Assembly: GCA_900548545.1 (NCBI GenBank)
Contig: URKX01000024.1
Location: 1-36,977 of the forward strand
Length of the DNA stretch: 36,977 nt
Direction: 5' to 3'
Source: an uncultured Oscillospiraceae bacterium
GTDB taxonomy: Bacteria; Bacillota; Clostridia; Oscillospirales; Acutalibacteraceae
The notes under the pieces are model-generated. The model made no database searches and was not told where the DNA came from. It saw nothing but the letters and a program-made list of their open reading frames with translations. The position numbers were made by a program, and so were the translations under genes. How positions within the stretch are numbered: position 1 is the stretch's first letter; every line of letters begins with the position of its first letter. Shown in pieces: positions 1 to 8,399 of the stretch.

Positions 1-4
1 AGAT

Positions 5-1342
5 TTATTCGCCTTTTTCTCCTTTTTCTCTTGACAAATTCATAGCCGGCTGCTTGGCCTTTCCCGTTATATCTCCCTTAGAGGCGGCCTCTCGTAGATA
101 TCCAGGCAGCGTATCAAGAGTCCAACTGGTATACAGCTGGCAGGCTTGCAAATTACGCTGGGCTTGGCGGTACAACTCGACATTCTCCTCCCGTATCCAG
201 TGAGAGGGCACCCCTTGTCTCTCCAAATAGTTTTCCAACATGGTGGTAAAATCTTGCAAAAATTGGGCCAGTGCATCCATGCTAATGGCATCCCAGGCCC
301 CTTCGGCTTGCAGATGCAGATACTCTTCTACACTACATCGCAATAGGGAAAACTGGCCGTAGCTTAGATAAGATCGCCATTCCTCCCAAGGAATAGGGGA
401 AAACTTGTCCCGCAACCTGCACCCATATGAAAACAAGACTTGCCCCGGCTTGCTTACTGCGCTGTGCGACAGATACATCACATCTTCCATCTGTTCTGTC
501 AGCTGCCACACCGGAACAAATTCTCCAACAAACACATCTGACTGGAGCTTCAGATATTGGCCGCAGAGCTGTATGACGTTTTCACAGAGAAGACGCAAGT
601 CTTTTTGATCGACACTGATTCTGGTCTGGCACACGATAAAGGCCATTAGTGACTGTTCTGGTAATACCACTGCGCTGATCAGAGGCTCGCCCATCACCTC
701 AAAAGCAATTTGACGCACCGCATATTGGAGAGTGCTTCTGTCCCAACCCTGATTTTTCACATCCTGAAACCAGCTGTGAAGCAGAACCACAGTATAGCGC
801 TCCTGCAGGTCCAAGTCCACACCGTACCGATCAACGGCGGCAAGCACCCCTTTTTCGCTGGCTTGAATCGATCCATTAAGCACTTCACTCCAAAACTGCA
901 TTTGGATTGCCGCCGTGTTATTCAGCCAACTTTCTCCATAGGCTCTGTACTGGCTGGCTTTTAAGCGCTCTTTCACCTTTTCCACACCATGACGGATGCC
1001 TTTTTCCAAAACGCTAAACTTAGCCGGCTTTAAAATGTACTCTAAGCTCCCCAGCTCTAACGCACGCTTGCAATACTCGAAATTGTCGTAGCCTGTCAAA
1101 AAGATCGAGACCACGTCCATTCCTCTGCTCTGCAGCCACTCCAACAGCTCTAGACCGCTTTCTTGCAGCAGCTCGATATCACAGATCATCAGGTGAATCT
1201 GATAGGTTTCACAGATGGCACAGGCCTGCTGAAAGCTGTTGGCCGTGTATACATTGTCGATTTCCATCGCCTTCCAGTCAAATTGCGAGCGGACAATGTT
1301 CACCACCATAGGTTCGTCATCTACAATCATCAGATTAATCAT
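5..1342 (-). CDS. YesN-like response regulator, apparently without its DNA-binding domain
   Basis: Receiver protein of a two-component system, 445 aa. The N-terminal receiver domain (about residues 1-120) has the acidic pair D8/D9, phosphoacceptor D55 in LMICDIEL, switch residue T83 and K105 in the YILKP motif. A long middle region follows (about 130-400), as in YesN/AraC-type regulators. Relatives normally continue into a C-terminal AraC-type double helix-turn-helix and reach about 500-540 aa. Here the frame ends in a basic, low-complexity tail at the point where that domain should begin, so no output domain is visible. The start overlaps the 3' end of the kinase gene by 8 bp, which implies translational coupling. 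Only four bases lie beyond the stop, so a frameshifted HTH outside the window cannot be excluded. The receiver assignment is firm; how it acts is not. Confidence 0.85.
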   Translation of the reverse strand: MINLMIVDDEPMVVNIVRSQFDWKAMEIDNVYTANSFQQACAICETYQIHLMICDIELLQESGLELLEWLQSRGMDVVSIFLTGYDNFEYCKRALELGSLEYILKPAKFSVLEKGIRHGVEKVKERLKASQYRAYGESWLNNTAAIQMQFWSEVLNGSIQASEKGVLAAVDRYGVDLDLQERYTVVLLHSWFQDVKNQGWDRSTLQYAVRQIAFEVMGEPLISAVVLPEQSLMAFIVCQTRISVDQKDLRLLCENVIQLCGQYLKLQSDVFVGEFVPVWQLTEQMEDVMYLSHSAVSKPGQVLFSYGCRLRDKFSPIPWEEWRSYLSYGQFSLLRCSVEEYLHLQAEGAWDAISMDALAQFLQDFTTMLENYLERQGVPSHWIREENVELYRQAQRNLQACQLYTSWTLDTLPGYLREAASKGDITGKAKQPAMNLSREKGEKGE

Positions 1343-3071
1343 CTTGCTCCTCTCCTTTCTCTGGAAGTAGGATCTCTGCCAAGGTTCCGTGAGGTTCTAG
1401 ATTTGTCATGCTCAACTGGGCCTGATCGCCATACAGTAGCCACAACCGCTGCTGCACGTTGTAAATTCCCAGTCTTCTTCCCTGCTTCGCTTCAGAGCTG
1501 TCAGCAGTTTTTCCGCTGAGGATCTCCTCCATCAGCTCTTCGGAGAAACCAGGACCGTTGTCCGCCACTTGAATGCATACCATACCCCGTTCGGCAGCCG
1601 GTTTCACAGTTACACAGATCCTAGTCAACCGCTCCATACTCATAGCGTATTTGATGGCGTTTTCCACAAAGGTCTCGATAATCAGAGGAGGGATCTGAAG
1701 CTCTCTGTATTGAGGTGCCACCGCAAATTCCACTACCAGCTGATCCCCAAAGCGCATTTTCTGAATGCCCAGATACCGATTTAAATGCTCCAATTCGCTC
1801 TGCAGGGGCACAAAACTACCGGTGTTCCGAATGGTGTAGCGATAGTATTCGCAAAGATCCACCGCCAGTTCCTGAACCAGTCCATACTGCTTTGCTTGGG
1901 CAAAATTGTAGATCATATTCAGGGAGTTTGCAAAAAAGTGGGGGTGAATTTGCAGCTGGTAATAATTAAGCTGTGTGCGCTGCTTACGCAGTTTCTCCTC
2001 GTAGACGCTGAGCTTTAGCTCCTTGATCTGGACGCTCATAGCGGTAAAGCTAGCGTTGAGTATCTGAAACTCTTTGCACAGGTGCTCTCTGTGTGGGCGG
2101 CTGTCCAGATTCCCCTGCTTTAAACGGTCCATGGCCTCTACCAGAGAATTTACAGGCCGCACAACCCACCTGTACATGGTCAGGGTAATCACAGGGATCA
2201 TCAGCAAAAACGCTGCAATAAAAGCCACTCCAATTCCGCACATAATGTACAAATTGGCATAGAGGGCGCTGCTTGAAACAAGCGTGAGCATTTTAAACTC
2301 TCCGTAGGAGGAAACCGCCTCCGCCACTAGGTAGCCGTTGGAAAAATAGCTGGATTCCCCGTCGCCGTCAAAACGGACATTCTCCCAGGGCAGAGAGGGA
2401 TCCACGGTAAGAGGCTCTCCGACACTGGTGGCAAACAGCACATAGTCCTCTGTTTTGTCCATCCCATTGGCACCCAGTTGGGACAGCAATCGGCTGGTGC
2501 TGACCCAGGCACCAAAATAGCTGCCTCCAAACCGCACCGTCCGCAGAAAGTAGTTTTCCTTTCCAGCTTGAAAGGGAAGCCACTGTTTCAATTCCACCTC
2601 TTGGGAATCGCCGCTCAAGTAGGCTCTCAAATTTTCCCGAAATATCAGCCTTTCCCCCAATAGAGTGGAAAGAGAGGAGCCCTCTAAATAGCTCTCCGAG
2701 CTGGGAAAGTAGAGGAAGAACCCATCCATGTCTGTGTAAAGGTTCGCCTCTGTGGAGAGAAAGTCCATCATTTTTGTCTGGGCCAGCTTCGTCTGGTTGG
2801 TATCAGCACCCTGACCGATCAGCAACAGCTCTGTTTCGTAAGAGGTAACTTCGTGAAGCTGTCGTTCCACCATGGAAAAAGTGCCTTCCACTCTTTCCAA
2901 GTAGGTGTTGACAATCTCCTTATACACCGTTGATGTTTGCTCTTCCACCAGTCGGAGAGAATACACCGTACTGGCTACCATAAAAGAGGCTGCTAGAAAA
3001 AAGGCAACCAGCACAATCCAGATCAGCTTTGCCCTCAGCGACATATTCGAGTTTGTTCCAGTCCTCTCCAT
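1335..3071 (-). CDS. YesM-like sensor histidine kinase
   Basis: Membrane sensor kinase of 578 aa, partner of the response regulator it overlaps. Layout: TM1 at about residues 14-35, an extracellular sensing region of about 235 residues, TM2 at about 273-298, a HAMP linker at about 300-352, then a His_kinase (PF06580-type) module. The phosphoacceptor is H378 within IHPHFFANSLN. The ATPase domain shows the N box (ENAIKYAM), DNGPGF and GIYNVQQRL. AGGAGGTG sits just upstream of the ATG. In Firmicutes this family usually senses extracellular sugars or sugar-binding proteins and controls neighbouring carbohydrate genes. The gene is divergent from a sugar-catabolic cluster, so control of that cluster is a reasonable inference. 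The ligand is unknown. Confidence 0.93.
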   Translation of the reverse strand: MERTGTNSNMSLRAKLIWIVLVAFFLAASFMVASTVYSLRLVEEQTSTVYKEIVNTYLERVEGTFSMVERQLHEVTSYETELLLIGQGADTNQTKLAQTKMMDFLSTEANLYTDMDGFFLYFPSSESYLEGSSLSTLLGERLIFRENLRAYLSGDSQEVELKQWLPFQAGKENYFLRTVRFGGSYFGAWVSTSRLLSQLGANGMDKTEDYVLFATSVGEPLTVDPSLPWENVRFDGDGESSYFSNGYLVAEAVSSYGEFKMLTLVSSSALYANLYIMCGIGVAFIAAFLLMIPVITLTMYRWVVRPVNSLVEAMDRLKQGNLDSRPHREHLCKEFQILNASFTAMSVQIKELKLSVYEEKLRKQRTQLNYYQLQIHPHFFANSLNMIYNFAQAKQYGLVQELAVDLCEYYRYTIRNTGSFVPLQSELEHLNRYLGIQKMRFGDQLVVEFAVAPQYRELQIPPLIIETFVENAIKYAMSMERLTRICVTVKPAAERGMVCIQVADNGPGFSEELMEEILSGKTADSSEAKQGRRLGIYNVQQRLWLLYGDQAQLSMTNLEPHGTLAEILLPEKGEEQDD

Positions 3072-3140
3072 ACCGCACCTCCTGTCCGTTCCATGCGCTT
3101 CTTCAAAAATACACTAAAAAATATTATGTGTTTCTTTAAT

Positions 3141-3169
3141 ATTGTAGATGATTTCGGATTCAAAATCAA
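3141..3169 (-). promoter_or_regulatory. Predicted sigma-A promoter for the two-component operon
   Basis: Reading leftward there is a -35 TTGATT (plus coordinates 3164-3169), a 17-bp spacer and a -10 TACAAT (3141-3146), about 70 bp upstream of the kinase start. It is back to back with the promoter of the sugar cluster. Confidence 0.7.
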
Positions 3170-3211
3170 CTATTTCCTTTCTATTCCAATAAATTCGTTT
3201 AACAAAAAATT

Positions 3212-3252
3212 TTTCTGTGATTCAATCAAATCTATTGACTAAATCACAGAAA
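3212..3252. promoter_or_regulatory. 11-bp inverted repeat, candidate operator
   Basis: Two perfect 11-bp arms, TTTCTGTGATT (3212-3222) and AATCACAGAAA (3242-3252), lie 30 bp centre to centre, about three helical turns. They flank the -35 box of the rightward promoter; the right arm lies in its spacer. A dimeric regulator bound here would block or adjust RNA polymerase. Candidates are the DeoR-type YdjF homologue encoded at the end of the cluster or the adjacent two-component system. Which one binds is inference. Confidence 0.65.
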
Positions 3253-3263
3253 TGGAGTATTGT
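3235..3263 (+). promoter_or_regulatory. Predicted sigma-A promoter of the ydj-like cluster
   Basis: TTGACT (3235-3240), a 17-bp spacer and TATTGT (3258-3263) give a near-consensus promoter about 77 bp upstream of the first dehydrogenase start. It lies inside the inverted repeat described here as a candidate operator. Confidence 0.72.
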
Positions 3264-3312
3264 AAAACTGCCATTAATCCGCTGCGTACAAATTTTCTGA
3301 TAACATCCAAGC

Positions 3313-3323
3313 AATCACTGAAA
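3313..3323 (+). promoter_or_regulatory. Additional operator half-site
   Basis: AATCACTGAAA matches the right arm of the upstream inverted repeat at 10 of 11 positions and has the same orientation. It lies 71 bp downstream (start to start), just before the ribosome binding region of the first gene. It may be an auxiliary site for looping or roadblock repression. Confidence 0.4.
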
Positions 3324-3340
3324 GGATGGTGCACTCTATC

Positions 3341-4417
3341 ATGAAAGCACTTGCTCGGTACGGGCAGGCCTTTGGCGGATACCGTCTTATTGACGTACCT
3401 GTACCCGTCTGTGGTGACAATGACATTCTGGTGGAAATTCGCGCAGCGGCAATTTGCGGCGCCGATATGAAGCATTACCATGTAGAAAATGAATCGGAAG
3501 AATTTAACTCCATTCGCGGCCATGAATTCTCCGGGGAGATTGTCCAGGTGGGCCGCCATGTGCAGGACTGGCGTCCGGGACAACGAGTGGTATCAGATAA
3601 CACCGGCCATGTGTGTGGTGTGTGTCCTGCCTGTGATCAAGGCGATTTTCTCTGCTGCGAAGAGAAGATCAATCTGGGTCTGGATAACAATCGCTGGGGT
3701 GGAGGTTTTTCCAAATATTGCCTGATCCCGGGAGAGATTTTAAACATTCACCGCCACGCCCTGTGGGAAATTCCTCCCCAGGTCTCCTATGAGGAGGCCG
3801 CTGTAATGGACCCTATCTGCAACGCTTATAAAGCAGTAGCTCAGCAATCTCACTTGCTTCCCGGCCAGGATGTTGTGGTGTTTGGCACGGGTCCCTTGGG
3901 ATTGTTCTCTGTGCAGATTGCCAAACTGATGGGAGCAGTCAACATTGTCATGGTCGGGTTAGAAGAAGACGTCAAGGTTCGGTTTGGTGCAGCCCAACAG
4001 TTGGGCGCTACCCACTGCGTCAACGGTTCTAAGGAGGATGTAGTTCATCGCTGCCTGGAAATCTGTGGGAGAGACAACCTGGGTCTAGTTATCGAATGCT
4101 CGGGAGCTAATATCGCCTTGAAGCAAGCCATTGATATGCTCCGCCCCAATGGCGAAGTGATCCGAGTGGGGATGGGATTTCAGCCTCTGGACTTCTCCAT
4201 CAATGACATCACTTCCTGGAACAAGAGCATCATCGGCCACATGGCTTACGACTCCACCTCTTGGCGCAACGCGCTGCGTCTGCTGGCTGCAGGAAAGATC
4301 CAAGTAAATCCCATGATCACTCACCGTCTTGGCCTGTCTCACTGGGAAGAAGGCTTCGCAGCCATGGCTAGCAAAGAGGCTATTAAAGTGATCTTCCACT
4401 ACGACTTTGATGACTGA
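3341..4417 (+). CDS. ydjL: Zinc-dependent medium-chain dehydrogenase, YdjL homologue
   Basis: NAD(P)-dependent alcohol/polyol dehydrogenase, 358 aa, the length I recall for E. coli YdjL. Catalytic zinc ligands are C39, H61 and E62 (GHEFSG). The structural zinc is held by C92, C95, C98 and C106. The Rossmann fold shows GTGPLGLF. The sequence matches YdjL closely along its whole length, including ICGADMKHY, NLGLDNN, DPICNAYK and HMAYDSTSWRNA. An ATG at 3326 is in frame but overlaps the AAAGGA ribosome-binding motif; the ATG at 3341 gives the family N-terminus MKALARYG and is preferred. First gene of a six-gene set with short gaps or overlaps. Presumed to oxidise a secondary hydroxyl of a polyol or sugar derivative to a ketone; substrate unknown. 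Confidence 0.92.
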   Translation: MKALARYGQAFGGYRLIDVPVPVCGDNDILVEIRAAAICGADMKHYHVENESEEFNSIRGHEFSGEIVQVGRHVQDWRPGQRVVSDNTGHVCGVCPACDQGDFLCCEEKINLGLDNNRWGGGFSKYCLIPGEILNIHRHALWEIPPQVSYEEAAVMDPICNAYKAVAQQSHLLPGQDVVVFGTGPLGLFSVQIAKLMGAVNIVMVGLEEDVKVRFGAAQQLGATHCVNGSKEDVVHRCLEICGRDNLGLVIECSGANIALKQAIDMLRPNGEVIRVGMGFQPLDFSINDITSWNKSIIGHMAYDSTSWRNALRLLAAGKIQVNPMITHRLGLSHWEEGFAAMASKEAIKVIFHYDFDD

Positions 4418-4434
4418 GCAGGAGGCGCTTAAAC

Positions 4435-5532
4435 ATGAAAAACACAGAGGTGATTTTGGTGGTCCCTGGAACCACCAAAATCGTTGAAACCTCGCTTCCT
4501 CAGCCCAAAGAGGACGAGGTTCTGCTCCAGGTAGAGTATGTGGGAATTTGCGGATCGGACGTTCACAGCTTTGCCCACGGACCTTTTATTCCTCCTTCTG
4601 ACCCCAATCAAAAAATCGGTCTGGGACATGAGTGCGCCGGCAGGGTAGTAGCAGTAGGATCAGATGTCACAGAGTTTCATGTGGGAGATCGGGTCTGCAT
4701 TGAACCGGGAGTTCCCTGCGGCCATTGTCGCTACTGCCGGGAGGGACGCTACAATATCTGTCCCCAGGTGGATTTTATGGCCACACAACCCCACTATCGC
4801 GGAGCGTTGACCAACTATCTCTGCCATCCCGCGGAATACACATATCATCTTCCAGAAAATATGTCCACTTTGGAGGGCGCTCTGGTAGAGCCTGCCGCCG
4901 TAGGCATGCACGCGGCTATGTTGGCAGGCGTGCGGCCCGGAATGAAAATTGCCATTCTGGGCGCTGGCTGCATTGGGCTGATGACCCTGCAAGCCTGTCG
5001 GCTGATGGGAGCCACAGAGATTTTAGTGTCTGACGTGCTCCCCAAACGTTTGGAAATGGCCCAATCTTTAGGAGCCACCCAAACGATCCGGGGAAACCAG
5101 GAAGACGCTGTGTCCGCCTGCCGAAGCTTTTTTGGCGGAAACGGCCCTAACCTGATCTTTGAAACCGCCGGCAGTCCAGTTACTTTGCAGCAAGCCGTGA
5201 ACATGGTGGACCGAGGCGGGAAAATTCTGGTAGTAGGCACCCATTCTCAAGAGGTAGCGATAAACTTTTTGTCCATCAACCGAGAGGTCAGCATTCAAAC
5301 CGTGTTCCGCTATACCAACTGCTTTCCTGCCACAATACAAGCAATTGCTTCTGGAAAATTTGACGTAAAGAGCATGGTGACACATCAGTACAGCTATACC
5401 CAAAGTCAACAGGCCTTTGAGGAATCCGTCAGCCAAAAGCAGAACATCATCAAGGGCGTCATTCAAGTAGCGGAACCATTCATAGAAGGGAGAAACAGCA
5501 ATGCTCGCAGATATTCGCTTTTGGGAGAGTGA
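4435..5532 (+). CDS. ydjJ: Zinc-dependent medium-chain dehydrogenase, YdjJ homologue
   Basis: Second dehydrogenase of the cluster, 365 aa, sorbitol-dehydrogenase type. Zinc ligands are C39, H65 and E66 (GHECAG); the structural lobe has C95, C98, C101 and C109; the nucleotide fold has GAGCIGLM. Stretches such as VEYVGICGSDVH, FMATQPHYRGALT and EPAAVGMHAAML match E. coli YdjJ. An AGGAGG lies 10 bp before the ATG. It starts 17 bp after ydjL, and its last 32 bp overlap the aldolase gene in another frame, so its C-terminal tail (about 18 residues past the usual end) is dictated by the aldolase start region. Two paralogous dehydrogenases in one cluster suggest two oxidation steps or an oxidation/reduction pair that changes stereochemistry; this is inference. 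Confidence 0.92.
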   Translation: MKNTEVILVVPGTTKIVETSLPQPKEDEVLLQVEYVGICGSDVHSFAHGPFIPPSDPNQKIGLGHECAGRVVAVGSDVTEFHVGDRVCIEPGVPCGHCRYCREGRYNICPQVDFMATQPHYRGALTNYLCHPAEYTYHLPENMSTLEGALVEPAAVGMHAAMLAGVRPGMKIAILGAGCIGLMTLQACRLMGATEILVSDVLPKRLEMAQSLGATQTIRGNQEDAVSACRSFFGGNGPNLIFETAGSPVTLQQAVNMVDRGGKILVVGTHSQEVAINFLSINREVSIQTVFRYTNCFPATIQAIASGKFDVKSMVTHQYSYTQSQQAFEESVSQKQNIIKGVIQVAEPFIEGRNSNARRYSLLGE

Positions 5533-6337
5533 GGCTCAGAAAAAGCACTATGCCATCCCCCATTTTAACGTTTGGAACGTGGAAATGCTCATGGGTGTAA
5601 TGGATGCTGCAGAAGAGTCCCGAGCCCCTGTCATTATCTCCTTTGGCACAGGTTTTGTGGGAAACACCTCTTTTGAGGATTTTTCTCATATGATGGTCTC
5701 TATGGCAAAAAAGGCTGCGGTCCCCGTCATTACCCATTGGGATCACGGCCGAAGCTTGGAGATCGTGCAAAACGCTTACAACCACGGCATGAACTCTGTG
5801 ATGCGGGATGCCTCTGCCTATGATTTCGAAGAAAATATCCGGCTAACTAAGGAAACAGTAGACTACTTCCATCCTCGAGGAATTCCAGTGGAAGCGGAGC
5901 TGGGGCATGTGGGCAACGAAACTGTCTATGAGGAGGCGCTGATGAACTATCGCTACACGGATCCAGACCAGGCCGCTGAGTTTGTTCAGCGCACTGGCTG
6001 CGATTCTCTAGCTGTGGCCATCGGAAACCAGCACGGTGTTTACACCTCCAAGCCAAAGCTGAATTTTGAAGTGATCCGCCGGGTGCAGGAGGCTGTTTCC
6101 GTACCGTTGGTGCTGCACGGCGCCTCAGGAATTGGGGACGAGGACATCCGCAGGGCCATTTCCCTGGGCATTGCTAAGATTAACATCCACACAGAGCTAT
6201 GCCAGGCGGCCATGAACGCAATACACACCAACGGGAACCAACCATTCCTGGCTGTCGAGCGGGCTGTGCGGGAGGGAATCAAACAGCGAGCGCTGGAGAA
6301 GATTCGGCTGTTCGGCGCAGATGGAAAGGCGGGATGA
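5501..6337 (+). CDS. ydjI: Class II (zinc) DHAP-dependent aldolase, YdjI homologue
   Basis: Retro-aldolase of 278 aa in the FbaA/GatY/KbaY superfamily, splitting a ketose 1-phosphate or bisphosphate into DHAP and an aldehyde. Visible active-site elements are D81-H82 in THWDHG (zinc ligand and acid/base region), E133 in EAELGHVGNE, H178 in AIGNQHGVY, H206 in VLHGASG, and the phosphate-binding segment near AKINIHTE. GNQHG where most aldolases have GTxHG is shared with E. coli YdjI. Translation starts inside the 3' end of ydjJ behind GAAGGGAG, so the two genes overlap by 32 bp. As I recall, biochemical work on E. coli YdjI pointed to long acid sugars (an octuluronate 1-phosphate) as its best products; the true substrate here is unknown. 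Confidence 0.93.
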   Translation: MLADIRFWESEAQKKHYAIPHFNVWNVEMLMGVMDAAEESRAPVIISFGTGFVGNTSFEDFSHMMVSMAKKAAVPVITHWDHGRSLEIVQNAYNHGMNSVMRDASAYDFEENIRLTKETVDYFHPRGIPVEAELGHVGNETVYEEALMNYRYTDPDQAAEFVQRTGCDSLAVAIGNQHGVYTSKPKLNFEVIRRVQEAVSVPLVLHGASGIGDEDIRRAISLGIAKINIHTELCQAAMNAIHTNGNQPFLAVERAVREGIKQRALEKIRLFGADGKAG

Positions 6338-6340
6338 ACC

Positions 6341-7321
6341 ATGGCAATCGTCCCAGAGGTGATCTGCGTAGGAGCGGCCTTGGTGGACATTCCCCTGAGA
6401 CCGGTGAGCAAAGCCATTTTTCAGACAGAGTCCTATCCCGTAGAACAGATCCGCATGACAGTGGGTGGAGACGCCCTCAACGAAGCCGCCATTCTCACCC
6501 GCTTAGGGCATCAGGCCGGACTGTTGAGCATGGTGGGGGAAGATCCAGCTGGAGATTTTATACTGCGATTTTGCCGGGAAAACCATATTGCCACGAAGGG
6601 AATAGCGGTAGAGTCCCAGGTGGACACCTCTATTAACATTGGCCTGGTAACCGATGACGGAGAGCGGACCTTTATCACCAATCGGAATGGCAGCCTGTGG
6701 AAACTGGAAATCCACCATATCCAAATGGAAAATTTTGAGGGAGCCAGGCTTCTTTCGCTGGCCAGCTTTTTTAACGCACCCAAACTAGATCAAGCCGCTC
6801 TGCTGCCTCTCTTCACCAAGGCAAAGGAGATGAAAATGGTCATCTGCGCCGATATGATTCACCCTCGTTTAGGCGAGACCCTAGCGGACATTGAATCCGC
6901 CCTATCCCTGGTGGACTATTTCTTTCCTAATTATGAGGAGGCCCGGCTGCTAACTGGAAAAAACTCTCTGCCAGAAATCGCCCAGGTGTTTTTAAACACC
7001 GGACTGGGCCATGTGCTGATTAAAATCGGCAACCAGGGCTGCTATTTTCAGGATCGGCAAGAGGCCTTCACCCTTCCCGCCTATCCCGACATTCAAGCGG
7101 TGGACACCATTGGTGCGGGAGACAATTTTGCCGCTGGATTTCTTTCTGGCCTACTGGAAGGACGCTCTCACTGGGAATGCGCTCTGCTGGGAAACACAGT
7201 TGCCAGTATTTCGGTACAATATCCCGGGGCAACCACCGGTGTGCAAAACAGAAAGCAAGTTGACAACTGGCTGGCAAACTACCGCCAAAAATTAGAAAAC
7301 AGAAAGGAGGCCGCCCCATGA
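6341..7321 (+). CDS. ydjH: PfkB-family sugar kinase, YdjH homologue
   Basis: Ribokinase-fold kinase of 326 aa that should phosphorylate a ketose so that the adjacent aldolase can cleave it. The N-terminal substrate motif is GGDALNEAAILTRLG; the C-terminal signature DTIGAGDNFAAGF carries the catalytic aspartate (about D261) and the anion hole. ADMIHPRLGETL and NRNGSLWKL match E. coli YdjH. The ATG follows the aldolase stop by 3 bp, and the stop overlaps the next start as ATGA, so coupled translation is likely. Fructokinase or 2-dehydro-3-deoxygluconokinase are alternatives by fold, but gene order and sequence favour the YdjH group. Confidence 0.92.
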   Translation: MAIVPEVICVGAALVDIPLRPVSKAIFQTESYPVEQIRMTVGGDALNEAAILTRLGHQAGLLSMVGEDPAGDFILRFCRENHIATKGIAVESQVDTSINIGLVTDDGERTFITNRNGSLWKLEIHHIQMENFEGARLLSLASFFNAPKLDQAALLPLFTKAKEMKMVICADMIHPRLGETLADIESALSLVDYFFPNYEEARLLTGKNSLPEIAQVFLNTGLGHVLIKIGNQGCYFQDRQEAFTLPAYPDIQAVDTIGAGDNFAAGFLSGLLEGRSHWECALLGNTVASISVQYPGATTGVQNRKQVDNWLANYRQKLENRKEAAP

Positions 7322-8307
7322 AAAACATGAAACTAGGAAACACAGAAAAGAGTATATCCCGTATGGGTCTAGGAACCTGGGCAATTGGTGGAGGGCCTGC
7401 CTGGGGAGGAAACGACGATTTTTCCCAGGGTGTGGAAACCATCCGCAGCTGTCTCGATCTAGGAATCAACGTGGTTGACACAGCCCCCGGTTACAACTTC
7501 GGAGAAAGCGAGCGCATTGTAGGAAAGGCTCTCTCCACTATGAACCGGGAGAAAATCTGCCTCATCACCAAGTGCGGCATTGTCTGGAACCGACAGGGCA
7601 GCCTGTTCAACAAGGTAGGCGACCGGCAGCTATATAAAAATCTCTCCCCCGAATCCATTCAAGAGGAAATTGAAGAAAGCCTTCAGCGTCTGCAAACCAG
7701 TTATGTGGATGTGTACATGACTCACTGGCAGTCCGTGGAACCCTGCTTTACACCCATCTCAGAAACCGTGGCTGTACTTAATCAGTTGAAAATCCAAGGA
7801 AAAATCCGATCCATTGGCGTTGCAAACGTGACACCAGACCACATTCGGGAATACCTAAAATACGGTCAGCTGGACCTGGTGCAGGCAAAATACAGTATTT
7901 TGGACCGTAGCGCCGAGGAAGAGTTGTTTCCCCTTTGCCGGGAAAACGGTATTACACTGCAGGTCTATTCTCCTCTGGAGCAGGGGCTCCTCAGCGGCAC
8001 CATTTCCAGAGACTATATTCCCAACGGCGCCCAGGCCAACAAGCGCTGGTTCCAGCCTAAGAATATGCAGCTAGCTTTGGATATGGTGGAATCTTGGCGA
8101 CCCCTTCGCGAGAAATATCGCTGCACCACTGCATGCCTGGCTTTGGCCTGGGTATTGGCTCAGGGGGACTTTATCCAGTTGCTCAGCGGCGCTACTAGTC
8201 GGGAACAGCTGGCGGAAAACGCCCTAGCTGTTGATTTGGAGCTGAGTACTGAAGATGCGGCTTGGATGAGGCAGTCCGCCCGGCAAATAGAATCATTCGC
8301 CTCTTGA
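7318..8307 (+). CDS. ydjG: Aldo/keto reductase, YdjG homologue
   Basis: NAD(P)H-dependent (beta/alpha)8-barrel reductase, 329 aa. The catalytic tetrad is visible as D54, Y59 (DTAPGYNFGESE), K85 (LITKCG) and H136 (YMTHWQ). VYSPLEQGLLSG and the GTWAIGGGPAWGG opening match E. coli YdjG, which is reported to reduce methylglyoxal in vitro. Overlaps the kinase stop by 4 bp (ATGA) with AAAGGAGG in front. In the pathway it would reduce the aldehyde released by the aldolase, or interconvert a keto intermediate. The physiological substrate is not established. Confidence 0.92.
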   Translation: MKNMKLGNTEKSISRMGLGTWAIGGGPAWGGNDDFSQGVETIRSCLDLGINVVDTAPGYNFGESERIVGKALSTMNREKICLITKCGIVWNRQGSLFNKVGDRQLYKNLSPESIQEEIEESLQRLQTSYVDVYMTHWQSVEPCFTPISETVAVLNQLKIQGKIRSIGVANVTPDHIREYLKYGQLDLVQAKYSILDRSAEEELFPLCRENGITLQVYSPLEQGLLSGTISRDYIPNGAQANKRWFQPKNMQLALDMVESWRPLREKYRCTTACLALAWVLAQGDFIQLLSGATSREQLAENALAVDLELSTEDAAWMRQSARQIESFAS

Positions 8308-8325
8308 GAAAACGGAAAAATTATC

Positions 8326-8354
8326 TTGAAGATTTTCTTCTCCTTCTGTACAAT
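8326..8354 (+). promoter_or_regulatory. Predicted sigma-A promoter for the DeoR regulator
   Basis: TTGAAG (8326-8331), a 17-bp spacer and TACAAT (8349-8354) lie 46 bp upstream of the regulator start, in the gap after the aldo/keto reductase. The regulator can therefore be made independently of the cluster promoter. Confidence 0.7.
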
Positions 8355-8385
8355 AAAAGCACGGGGAACGATCTTTTCAACAGGT

Positions 8386-8395
8386 AAGGAGGTGA
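8386..8395 (+). promoter_or_regulatory. Strong ribosome binding site that points to a CTG start
   Basis: AAGGAGGTGA is almost fully complementary to the 16S rRNA 3' end. The in-frame TAA at 8385-8387 overlaps it. The first initiation-type codon at the right distance is CTG at 8400; no ATG, GTG or TTG in the correct frame lies nearby. Confidence 0.7.
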
Positions 8396-8399
8396 TTTT

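Noticed and set aside
3326..3340. Upstream ATG for the ydjL homologue
   Set aside because: The ATG overlaps the AAAGGA ribosome-binding motif, and the E. coli homologue starts at the residue encoded at 3341.
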